From an uncultured Oscillospiraceae bacterium (lineage in GTDB: Bacteria > Bacillota > Clostridia > Oscillospirales > Oscillospiraceae), in the NCBI GenBank assembly GCA_934646185.1, contig CAKUEH010000006.1, positions 62,001-126,000 of the forward strand: DNA of 64,000 nt, written 5' to 3'. Numbering within the stretch: position 1 is the stretch's first letter; each line of letters starts with the position of its first letter. Shown here one piece after another: positions 15,158-24,755 of this stretch. Both the position numbers and the translations under genes were made by a program. The notes beneath the pieces were generated by a model that was given only the letters and a program-made list of their open reading frames with translations, had not been told where the DNA came from and did not search any database.

Positions 15158-17299
15158 TTAAATATCAAGAGGATCCATGCTGAGGACGGGGTGGCCGACC
15201 TCGGACAGGAAGGCGAGCAGCTCTTCCGGATCGCCGTTCGGGCAGTTGGTCTCGTCTGCGACCATATCGGCGAAGTTGTCGATGTCGTACATATCCTTGG
15301 CAGTCTCGTTGAGCTTGTCGCGGATCTGATCCTTCAGCTCCTTCGGCAGCCAGACCAGACGGCCGACGCCGCCCTCGGCCTTGAGGAACTTGTGGGAGGC
15401 GATGTAGTGCTTGCCGTGGCCCATGAAGCCCGGCGTCTGCACGCCGCCGCCGGTCATGGAGGCCATCTCGGAGAAGGTCATGCCGAGCGGGGTGATGCCG
15501 GCGTATTCACGGCAGGTGATGACGACGCCCATCGAGCACGGCTCGATGCCGCAGATGCACTCGAAGCAGCCGCAGGAGGTCATCGGATCCTCCAGCAGGG
15601 AGTAGAGCGTGACGTGCTCCAGCGCGCCGTGGGAGTACTGCGCGACGGCCTCGTCGACGTCCTCGTAGCGGCCGGTGCGCTCGTCGGTGCAGCGTTCCTT
15701 GGTGACGACCTGGCAGGGGCCCTGCGGGTCGAGCTCGTTCGTCGCCTTCGCGTCCAGCCAGGACACGGCGCCGCACAGGCCCAGACGCTCCGGGGTGACG
15801 ATGCAGACGTGGCTCGGAGAGAACGCCTGGCACATGATGCAGGAATAGAAGACGGGAACGGATTCGTCGGTCATGGACTTCAGACGCTCGTCGCGCTTGT
15901 CGAAGACCTCGTTGGCGTGCTTGCGCAGCTCGGCGTTCGGCTCGTCGCCGACGACGATGCGGACCTGGCACTTGTCAACGACCGTGTCAAATTCGGACTT
16001 GATCTTGGCGTAGAGCACTTCGCCGATGTGGCGGAACTTGAAGCCGGCCTCGAAATCAGCCTTGCTGATACGGACGCGGATCATGTCGCGCTGGCCGGTA
16101 TGCATGAGGCCCTCCACGCAGTTGAGGAAGGAGTGGATCTTACGCTCGAAGACGGGCTCGAAGTCGGGCTGCATGTTCTTGCCCGCGACCTCGACGGTGT
16201 AGCTCATGGAGATCTTGGAGCCGACCGGGATCTCGTCGATCTCGGGGCCTTCGACCACGATCTTGTGATCCTCGACCTCGGAGGCGTCCTTCGTGGTGAC
16301 GAGCTCGAAGCAGTCCTTGCGGGAGCCGTCGATCTCGACCTGCATGTCGCCCTTGCGGATGATCTCGCCCTCGAACGCGGAGGAGAAGGAGACGGGGATG
16401 TCGATCTTGGTGATCTTCAGCTTGATGCCGCGGGCCTCGATGGAGGTGTCGATCCAGTCCCTGGTGTCGTCATAGATGATGAGGGACTTCGGAACGGCCC
16501 ACATATCGTCGTGGTCGTTGGTGATGACCGGGAAGCCCAGCTTGATGGCGCCGGCGCCGCAGGCGACGGTGATATCGTTGACGGGCTTATAGGCGTTGAC
16601 GAAAGCGTTGATGCGGTCGAAGGTGTACTTGTGGAAGCCCTCGACGTCGCCCGGCTGGATGGCGCCGAAGATCATGGCTGCGCGCACGACCAGCGAAATG
16701 ACGTGGCCGACGGACCAGATCTCTTCGCCGACGGGAACGACACGGACAGGGAAGCTCATGGAAAGACCGGCTTCCACAGCCTGCTCGATGATGCCGCCGA
16801 TCAGGAAAACGAAAATGCCGCGGGACTGATAGCCCTTGATGGTCTCGACTGCTTCCTCGGTGGAGGGAGCCGGGCCGATCATGACGACGAAGCCGGGGAT
16901 ATCACCAGTGACAAGGGGAACGCCGAGCTCACGGACTTCCGCGTCGGTGAAGTGGCCGTGATAGTTGGTGCCCTCGTACGGAGTCTGGGTCTTGACATAT
17001 TTGCACGCCTCGATCATCTCCGCGGCGATGGCGGTGCCGACGCCGGACTGGAAGATGGAGTTGGTGCGCGGCTCGCGGAGCATCATGGCCTTGACATCGG
17101 CCAGAGCATCCTGCAGCTCGCCGGTCGTGGTGACCTTCTTGCCGATGTAGGCATAGATACAGGCGCAGAAATACGCGGTGGAGGGAAGCGTCAGAGGAGC
17201 GTCGCGGCCGACTTCAGCCACGATCTTGTTCACTTCTTCCTCGGCCTTGGCGAACATCTCGTCAGAGCCGTCGAAGACGCGGTTAAACAATGTCTTCAT
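15158..17299 (-). CDS. acsB: Acetyl-CoA synthase (CODH/ACS alpha subunit)
   Basis: Joins a methyl group, CO and CoA into acetyl-CoA, the last step of the Wood-Ljungdahl pathway. At 713 residues it is close to the roughly 730 typical of acetogens. The C-terminal A-cluster motifs are intact: SCIMCQAFSPSHVC with GLCGAV supplies the [4Fe-4S] Cys, and MTSCGCFEC contains the Cys-Gly-Cys that holds the distal nickel. The N-terminal part matches the CODH-contacting domain. The ATG at complement 17297-17299 lies 22 bp after the CooC stop with AAAGGA upstream. Third gene of a cooS-cooC-acsB operon. No corrinoid protein or methyltransferase gene follows in the window. Confidence 0.96.
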   Translation of the reverse strand: MKTLFNRVFDGSDEMFAKAEEEVNKIVAEVGRDAPLTLPSTAYFCACIYAYIGKKVTTTGELQDALADVKAMMLREPRTNSIFQSGVGTAIAAEMIEACKYVKTQTPYEGTNYHGHFTDAEVRELGVPLVTGDIPGFVVMIGPAPSTEEAVETIKGYQSRGIFVFLIGGIIEQAVEAGLSMSFPVRVVPVGEEIWSVGHVISLVVRAAMIFGAIQPGDVEGFHKYTFDRINAFVNAYKPVNDITVACGAGAIKLGFPVITNDHDDMWAVPKSLIIYDDTRDWIDTSIEARGIKLKITKIDIPVSFSSAFEGEIIRKGDMQVEIDGSRKDCFELVTTKDASEVEDHKIVVEGPEIDEIPVGSKISMSYTVEVAGKNMQPDFEPVFERKIHSFLNCVEGLMHTGQRDMIRVRISKADFEAGFKFRHIGEVLYAKIKSEFDTVVDKCQVRIVVGDEPNAELRKHANEVFDKRDERLKSMTDESVPVFYSCIMCQAFSPSHVCIVTPERLGLCGAVSWLDAKATNELDPQGPCQVVTKERCTDERTGRYEDVDEAVAQYSHGALEHVTLYSLLEDPMTSCGCFECICGIEPCSMGVVITCREYAGITPLGMTFSEMASMTGGGVQTPGFMGHGKHYIASHKFLKAEGGVGRLVWLPKELKDQIRDKLNETAKDMYDIDNFADMVADETNCPNGDPEELLAFLSEVGHPVLSMDPLDI

Positions 17300-17321
17300 T
17301 GTGGTTTCATTCCTTTCAGAT

Positions 17322-18089
17322 TCATTCTTTGGCGTCAATGGCAGCCTTGATCGCGCGGATCTCGTCCAGCGCGTCGGGGCTGCAGTCGTAGGGGGAGAGG
17401 CCCTTCCGGTCCGCGTCGATGACGGTGGGACTGTAGCTGATGAAGCCGAGCAGATCGTCTGCCGGGATACGGCTTCTGATAAACGCGCGGTCGGATTCGT
17501 CGCGGATCTTGTTGGCGACGACGCGCACCTTTGTCACGCCGATGTCCTTTGCAAGCTCCTTGATGCGCACATAGGTCTGTACGCTCCGCGCGCCCGGCTC
17601 GATGACCACGATGAACTGATCCATCATGCTGGCCGTGCCGCGGCCGAGGTGCTCAAGCCCCGCCTCCATGTCCATGATGACCACGTCGTCCTTTCGGAAG
17701 ACGAGATTGGTCAGGATCGCCTTGAGCATGACATGCTCCGGGCAGACGCAGCCGGAGCCGCCGGTATCGACCGTGCCCATGACGAGCAGCTTCACGCCGT
17801 TGATGTTCTTGGCGAGCTTGTCGGGCAGATCGGAAACGTCCGGGTTCAGCTTATAAAAGCTGTTCTGGTCGTTCGCGCCCGTGCGCTGCTTGGCGAGCTG
17901 CTTCATTTTGGAGACAGGGACGATGGAATTGACCTCTTCCTCACTGAGGCCCAGCGCCAGGCCCAGATTGGCGTCCGGGTCGACGTCGGCTGCGAGGACG
18001 GTGCGCCCTTCGTCGGCGTAGAGCCGCGCGAGCGTGGAGGCCAGCGTCGTCTTGCCGACGCCGCCCTTGCCGGTGATAGCTACTTTCAT
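17322..18089 (-). CDS. cooC: CooC/AcsF-type nickel-insertion ATPase
   Basis: MinD-like P-loop ATPase that inserts nickel into CO dehydrogenase or acetyl-CoA synthase. The 255 residues begin with the deviant Walker A GKGGVGKTT (residues 7-15). CVCPEH holds the Cys-x-Cys that binds metal at the dimer interface, and DMEAGLEHLGRGT is the switch region. Its place between the CODH and ACS genes supports a maturation role for one or both. The start overlaps no neighbour, and a 27-bp gap separates it from the CODH stop. Confidence 0.92.
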   Translation of the reverse strand: MKVAITGKGGVGKTTLASTLARLYADEGRTVLAADVDPDANLGLALGLSEEEVNSIVPVSKMKQLAKQRTGANDQNSFYKLNPDVSDLPDKLAKNINGVKLLVMGTVDTGGSGCVCPEHVMLKAILTNLVFRKDDVVIMDMEAGLEHLGRGTASMMDQFIVVIEPGARSVQTYVRIKELAKDIGVTKVRVVANKIRDESDRAFIRSRIPADDLLGFISYSPTVIDADRKGLSPYDCSPDALDEIRAIKAAIDAKE

Positions 18090-18116
18090 ATCGGTAAAGA
18101 CCCTCCGGTCGGATGC

Positions 18117-20018
18117 TTAGATGCCGAGCGCCGCGCGCTTTGCCTCGATCGCGGCAATCATCTTGTCGCCGAGGCTCTCGATGTTGGTGTCGACGACGAA
18201 GTGCGCCTCGACCCACTCCTTGCAGCCCTTCGCGTCACCCTGCAGAAGCTCGGTGATCTCGCTGGAGCCCTTGGAGTACGGATCGACGCCGAGGTAGGTG
18301 TCGATGCCGGTCGCCACGACGTAGTTGCCGATGGAAACTGCCTTTTCAGACATCCATTCCGGCGCGCAGCCGCAGAGCGGAATCTGGGAAATGTTGATGC
18401 CCCAATCCTTTGCAAGATCGGAAGCCAGGATCATCATACGGGAAATATCGACGCAGGAGCCCATATGCAGGACGGGCGGGATGCCGACCAGCTTGCACAC
18501 GCGCTTGAGACCCTCACCGCAGTATTCGGCGGCGTCGAGATCCATGAGGCCCGCCTTGGCCGCGGCCTGTGCCGAACAGCCGGAGACGATGACGATGATA
18601 TCGTTCTTGAGGAGCTTCTTCATGAGCTCGATATGGGCGGTGTCGGGGCGGACCTTGGGGTTGTTGCAGCCGACCATCGCGACAGCGCCGCGCAGGATGC
18701 CGGCCTTGACGACGTCAGCCAGCGGCTTGAGCGTGCCGAGCGCGTCGACATGGGAATTGCAGACGCCGTCGAGCTCTTTCTTGATGGCCTCGACCGAGTA
18801 GCCGACGCGGGCCTTGGTCTTGAGGTTCGGAATGTTGACAAGCTCGGGCTTGCGGTTTTTGAAGTTTTCGACCGCCATGCGGATGATCGCCTTGGCGTTT
18901 TCCGCCGCAGTGTCCTCATGGAACTCGATGAAATCGGAGTCCGGCATGCGGGCAATGGGAGAGGTCGTGATGAATTTGGTGTGGAAGCACTTCGACAGCG
19001 GGCCGAGGGCCGGGAAGATGCACTGCACGTCGACGACGATCGCTTCGCACGCGCCCGTCAGAACGACGTTTTCCTGCTGCAGGAAGTTGCCCGCCATCGG
19101 GATGCCCTGACGCATGGCGACTTCGTTGCCGGTGCAGCAGACGCCCGCGATGTTGATGCCCTTTGCGCCGACGGACTTGGCCAGCGCGACCATCTCGGGA
19201 TCCTGCGAATACATGACGATCATCTCGGAAAGAGAGGGATCGTGGCCGTGGACGATGATGTTGACCATGTCCTTTTCCATGACGCCGATGTTGGCGGTGG
19301 TGTCAACGGGGCGCGGCGTGCCGAACAGAACGTCGGACAGCTCGGTGCCGGCCATGGAGCCGCCCCAGCCGTCGGACAGACCGGCGCGCAGGGACTGCCT
19401 GATGAGCGCCTCGGGGAGAGACGAACAGCCCATATGCGTCATATGCAGAGACTGCGAGACCTCACGGTCGATGGCGCGCGGCTCGATGCCCGCGTCGTGC
19501 CACAGCTTCTGGGTATGCTCGGGCGCGCGCTTCAAAAAGCGCTGTACGCCGAAGGGCTTGCCGTACTCGAGAAGGGCGGTCTCGGCGACCTCGTGGGCCA
19601 GATCATAGATATCCTTGCCCTCGGACTCGATGCCCCATTCGGCGGCGATCTTCTTCAGCTTTTCGGGGTCCTTGACCTGATACGAGCCGCCTTCCTTCGC
19701 CTGATAGAGCGTGTGGCAGATCTGACGGCCATGGTCGGAGTGCGTTGCCGCGCCGCCTGCGGTGAAGCGCAGGTAGTTGCGGCCGACGATGCCGTGTACG
19801 TCGCAGCCGCAGATGCCGCGCGGCGCCTTGGGCGTGATGCGGCAGGGGCCCATGGAGCAAATACGGCAGCAGGTGCCGGCTTCGCCGAAGCCGCAGTGCG
19901 GCGTCTGATTCTTGACGCGCTGCTGCCAGGAATCCGCGCCAACTTTTTTGCCGGTTTCAAGCAATTCGTTGGTCGCTGCTTCCATCTGTTCAACTGTGAT
20001 TAAGCGATCCCAATCCAT
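18117..20018 (-). CDS. cooS: Anaerobic Ni-Fe carbon monoxide dehydrogenase catalytic subunit
   Basis: Interconverts CO2 and CO at the Ni-Fe-S C-cluster and feeds CO to acetyl-CoA synthase; this gene would be acsA in an acetogen. The 633 residues match the family. CGFGEAGTCCRICSMGPC (residues 42-59) supplies the D- and B-cluster cysteines, and later GVCCTGNE, VGCNNPK, VSGCSAQ and HMGSCVD contain C-cluster ligands. The ATG at complement 20016-20018 has AGGAGG twelve bases upstream. It is the first gene of the operon, behind a leader of about 155 nt from the promoter at 20179-20207. Confidence 0.95.
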   Translation of the reverse strand: MDWDRLITVEQMEAATNELLETGKKVGADSWQQRVKNQTPHCGFGEAGTCCRICSMGPCRITPKAPRGICGCDVHGIVGRNYLRFTAGGAATHSDHGRQICHTLYQAKEGGSYQVKDPEKLKKIAAEWGIESEGKDIYDLAHEVAETALLEYGKPFGVQRFLKRAPEHTQKLWHDAGIEPRAIDREVSQSLHMTHMGCSSLPEALIRQSLRAGLSDGWGGSMAGTELSDVLFGTPRPVDTTANIGVMEKDMVNIIVHGHDPSLSEMIVMYSQDPEMVALAKSVGAKGINIAGVCCTGNEVAMRQGIPMAGNFLQQENVVLTGACEAIVVDVQCIFPALGPLSKCFHTKFITTSPIARMPDSDFIEFHEDTAAENAKAIIRMAVENFKNRKPELVNIPNLKTKARVGYSVEAIKKELDGVCNSHVDALGTLKPLADVVKAGILRGAVAMVGCNNPKVRPDTAHIELMKKLLKNDIIVIVSGCSAQAAAKAGLMDLDAAEYCGEGLKRVCKLVGIPPVLHMGSCVDISRMMILASDLAKDWGINISQIPLCGCAPEWMSEKAVSIGNYVVATGIDTYLGVDPYSKGSSEITELLQGDAKGCKEWVEAHFVVDTNIESLGDKMIAAIEAKRAALGI

Positions 20019-20178
20019 CGATGATGTATCCTCCTAAAATATGTTCTGGACCGGCCTGCGTACACCGGACGCAGGACCGGACGGGGAGCGGCGGCCAGCC
20101 CATGCGGACAGACCGAGCAGGCGTATCTGCGCTCCGAAACCAAAAAGCGGCAGAATACGCCTCTTATAGCTTGCGTCT
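20019..20178 (-). promoter_or_regulatory. Long 5' leader of the CODH operon
   Basis: About 155 nt of GC-rich leader between the predicted transcription start and the cooS ATG. No known riboswitch was recognised and no clear intrinsic terminator was found in it. Regulation here is possible but not shown. Confidence 0.35.
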
Positions 20179-20207
20179 ATTTTACCAAGCGGCCCGAAGA
20201 AAGTCAA
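20179..20207 (-). promoter_or_regulatory. Promoter of the cooS-cooC-acsB operon
   Basis: TTGACT (complement 20202-20207), 17 bp, TAAAAT (complement 20179-20184). Confidence 0.8.
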
Positions 20208-20269
20208 CCGATGTGAACCCCCTGCGGGGGATCGCCGGAAATCCAGATTTACGGAGGCGTAAAAACATT

Positions 20270-20320
20270 AAAATTATAAAAAGTCGGAATTATCGACAGA
20301 TTCATCGATAATTCCGACTT
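20270..20320 (-). terminator. Terminator of the mscS-type gene
   Basis: A 16-bp perfect stem, AAGTCGGAATTATCGA (20281-20296) with TCGATAATTCCGACTT (20305-20320). On the minus strand it is followed by TTTATAATTTT. It isolates the CODH operon from the channel gene upstream. Confidence 0.9.
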
Positions 20321-20360
20321 TATGCAGAAAATGATATGTGATATCCGGATATTCCTTTTT

Positions 20361-21194
20361 TTATGATCCCATATGAACATTGATATGAGGATAGGTCATG
20401 GTGAGGCCCGCGGCAGCAAAGACCGCCTGCATGCCGTCGAGCACGTCGTTGTAACACGTCCAGTAATCCTCCGTGCGCGCCCAGAAGCGCAGGACGTACT
20501 CGATCGCGCTGTCGCCGTAGGAGACGACGTGCGCCTCGACGGGCCGGTCGCGGAGCGTCTTTTCATGGGCCGCCGCTGCGGCGCAGAGGGCCGCGCGGAC
20601 CTTGTCCGCCGCGTCGTCATAGGACGCCGAGACGCTGATATCGACGCGGCGCACATCTTCGCTCGTCACGTTGACGATGCTGCCGGCCGTGATCTGGCTG
20701 TTGGGAAGATAAATGATCTGGTTGTCATAGGTGCGCAGGCTCGTGTAGACCGCGCCGATAGTCAGCACCGTCCCGGCCTTGTCGCCGATCTGGACATAAT
20801 CGCCCGCCCGGAAGGGCTTGGCCGTCAGGATCATCAGCGCGCCCGCGACGTTGGACAGCGCCGTCTGCATCGACAGCGAAACGGCAAGACCTGCAACGCT
20901 CAGAATCGCCAGCAGCGAGCTCGTATCGACGCCGAGCGTCCCGGCCACGAGCATGACGGCGATAAAGATCAGGATCGCCTTGGCCGTCGTGCGCAGGAAG
21001 CCGAAGATGGTATGGTCGAGCTTCGAGTGCGAAAACAGCTTGTCCGCCGCCTTCAGGATCAGCTTGATGAGCACCGCGCACAAAACCAGCAGCACCGCCG
21101 CATACAGCAGCTTTTCCAGCGTCAGCTTCGAAAAAAACGACTGCACCTGTTTTTCATCGATCGCAGTCGTGTCAAGAACGGAAGAGATGAACAT
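20361..21194 (-). CDS. Small-conductance mechanosensitive channel, MscS family
   Basis: Membrane channel that opens on osmotic downshock. The 277 residues have three membrane segments (about 28-47, 70-92 and 98-125), the last being the Gly/Ala-rich pore helix. The conserved beta domain follows with KPFRAGDYVQIGDKAGTV and YLPNSQI. The C-terminal vestibule domain is of normal size. The ATG has GGGAGG upstream. It lies downstream of ftsH on the same strand, with a family A repeat between, and ends at a strong terminator. Confidence 0.92.
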   Translation of the reverse strand: MFISSVLDTTAIDEKQVQSFFSKLTLEKLLYAAVLLVLCAVLIKLILKAADKLFSHSKLDHTIFGFLRTTAKAILIFIAVMLVAGTLGVDTSSLLAILSVAGLAVSLSMQTALSNVAGALMILTAKPFRAGDYVQIGDKAGTVLTIGAVYTSLRTYDNQIIYLPNSQITAGSIVNVTSEDVRRVDISVSASYDDAADKVRAALCAAAAAHEKTLRDRPVEAHVVSYGDSAIEYVLRFWARTEDYWTCYNDVLDGMQAVFAAAGLTMTYPHINVHMGS

Positions 21195-21223
21195 GGTAGC
21201 CTCCCAAAAGAATACCGTCGAAA

Positions 21224-21383
21224 GCCTCCCCTTGCCGCGCCCCGCGTGGTAAGGGGAGGTGGAATTTTCGAAGAAAATGACGGAGGGGATGGGGTGCAGA
21301 TATCGGAGTGCTCCGGAATTTGCAGCGTTCGAATCCCCTCAGTCAGCTTCGCTGACAGCTCCCCTTGTGCCCAAGGGGAGCCT
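21224..21383 (-). repeat. Family A interspersed repeat, full copy
   Basis: About 160 bp, minus orientation. It has an outer AGGCTCCCCTTGGGCACAAG hairpin, TGTCAGCGAAGCTGAC, GAGGGGATTCGAACG, a central variable part, ATCCCCTCCGTCATTTTCTT and a closing hairpin ending in AAGGGGAGGCTT. It occupies the ftsH-mscS gap. Confidence 0.88.
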
Positions 21384-21407
21384 TTTGCGCATCCTGTTAA
21401 AGGAAAA

Positions 21408-23369
<1,962 letters not shown>

Positions 23370-23420
23370 CTTCCTTCTGTGAAAACGTGGGAAATTTTAG
23401 TAGGGAATTTTCTGTTACAA

Positions 23421-23449
23421 ATCTTATCACACCCGTCCCGCATTTACAA
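23421..23449 (-). promoter_or_regulatory. Promoter of ftsH
   Basis: TTGTAA (complement 23444-23449), 17 bp, TAAGAT (complement 23421-23426). Confidence 0.7.
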
Positions 23450-23500
23450 GAAAGAACCGGCGGCAGGCCGGTAAATTTTCTGTGAATTGTGAGATTGGGA

Positions 23501-23529
23501 TTGAGGTTTCCAAAAGAAGCTGTTATACT
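23501..23529 (+). promoter_or_regulatory. Promoter of rlmB
   Basis: TTGAGG (23501-23506), 17 bp, TATACT (23524-23529), 40 bp before the ATG. Confidence 0.75.
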
Positions 23530-23568
23530 ATATTGTGAATTATTATGACATCGGAAGCTGGAGAAACT

Positions 23569-24372
23569 ATGGAACAGAAAAAATGGAACCGGAACGACCG
23601 CCGTCCGCCCGCCCGCCGCGCGCAGGAACCCGCGGAGGCCGCCGAGAATATGCTCGAGGGCCGCAACGCCGTGCAGGAGGCGCTCGCCGCGGGCCGTCCC
23701 ATCGACAAACTCTATATCGCCGCCGGAGAGACCGACCGCGCGCTTGCGCGGCTGGCCGCCATGGCAAGAGAAGCGGGAGCCGCCGTCGCGGAAACCGACC
23801 GGCGCAAGCTCAATCAGCTCTCGGCCACGGGCGCGCATCAGGGCGTGATCGCCATGGTCGCGGCGCACGCCTACGCGACGGTCGACGAGATCCTGGAAAA
23901 CGCAAGGAGCCGGTGCGAGGCCCCGCTGATTGTCGTCTGCGACGAGCTGTCCGACCCGCACAATCTGGGCGCGATCGTCCGCACGGCGGAATGCGCGGGC
24001 GCGCACGGCGTCATCATCCCGAAGCGCCGCAGCGTCGGCCTGACCGCCGTCGTGGGCAAGGCTTCGGCGGGCGCGCTGGAATATCTGCCGGTGGCGCGCG
24101 TGTCCAATCTGGTCAGCACGCTCCGCGACCTGCAGAAGGCCGGCGTCTGGGTCTTCGGCACGGCCGCCGACGGCGATACGGCGCTCTATCAGGCCGATCT
24201 CAAGGGCCCTGCCGCCATCGTCATCGGCAATGAAGGCGACGGCATGAGCCGCCTCGTCTCAGAAGCGTGCGACTTTAAAGTCAGTATTCCCATGCGCGGC
24301 CATATCTCATCCCTCAATGCGTCGAACGCCGCCGCAATTTTATTGTACGAGGCCGTCCGGCAGCGGGGATAA
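23569..24372 (+). CDS. rlmB: 23S rRNA (guanosine-2'-O)-methyltransferase, TrmH/SPOUT family
   Basis: SPOUT methyltransferase using S-adenosylmethionine to 2'-O-methylate an rRNA guanosine, probably G2251. The 267 residues have a basic N-terminal tail, the substrate-binding domain with LEGRNAVQEALAAG, and the catalytic domain with three family motifs: DELSDPHNLGAIVRTAECAG, GNEGDGMS, and IPMRGHISSLNASNAAAI. The start chosen is the ATG at 23569 with GGAG seven bases upstream; an earlier in-frame ATG lacks a ribosome binding site. Its exact target nucleotide is inferred from the family. Confidence 0.93.
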   Translation: MEQKKWNRNDRRPPARRAQEPAEAAENMLEGRNAVQEALAAGRPIDKLYIAAGETDRALARLAAMAREAGAAVAETDRRKLNQLSATGAHQGVIAMVAAHAYATVDEILENARSRCEAPLIVVCDELSDPHNLGAIVRTAECAGAHGVIIPKRRSVGLTAVVGKASAGALEYLPVARVSNLVSTLRDLQKAGVWVFGTAADGDTALYQADLKGPAAIVIGNEGDGMSRLVSEACDFKVSIPMRGHISSLNASNAAAILLYEAVRQRG

Positions 24373-24395
24373 GGCTGTGTACCAATAGACCGCAC

Positions 24396-24707
24396 TCCAG
24401 GCTCCCCTTTCAAGGGGAGCTGGCGCGCAGCGCCTGAGAGGTCGCGGCAGGCAGCGGCAAAAAGCATAAATCCGATGCGAATCCGTATGCACCGTCTATT
24501 TCATTGTAGGGGCCGATTCCCCCTATCAGGGGAAATGGCCCGTAGGGCCAAAAAGGGTAGGGAACTGGCGCGAAGCGCCTGAGGGGATTCGAACGCCGCA
24601 AATTTCGGAGCACTCTGATATCTGCAGCACATCCCCTCCGTCATTTTCTTCAAAAATGCCACCTGCCCTTATCGTGCGGGGCACGACAAGGGCAGGCTTT
24701 GCGGCCA
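24396..24707. repeat. Composite of family A and family B repeats
   Basis: A partial family A head (24399-24442) is followed by a family B fragment (TTGTAGGGGCCGATTCCCC near 24504). A second family A copy then reads from GGCGCGAAGCGCCTGAGG through GATTCGAACGCC to a closing hairpin, CTGCCCTTATCGTG with CACGACAAGGGCAG. It looks like one repeat inserted into another. No gene is seen in 24373-24755. Confidence 0.8.
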
Positions 24708-24755
24708 TCGGGCACAGATGATCACCACACAGTTTTATCACACACGGAGCACACT

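Noticed and set aside
15128..17350. 740-codon open frame antisense to acsB
   Set aside because: High GC and strong codon bias leave the opposite strand free of stops. The product is a low-complexity Asp/Val/Leu/His pattern without motifs, while acsB on the other strand is certain.
17178..20003. 941-codon open frame antisense to cooC and cooS
   Set aside because: Same shadow effect; it spans two real genes and their gap and has no recognisable domain.
20021..20311. 96-codon frame upstream of cooS
   Set aside because: It covers the CODH promoter and a terminator on the opposite strand and has low-quality composition.
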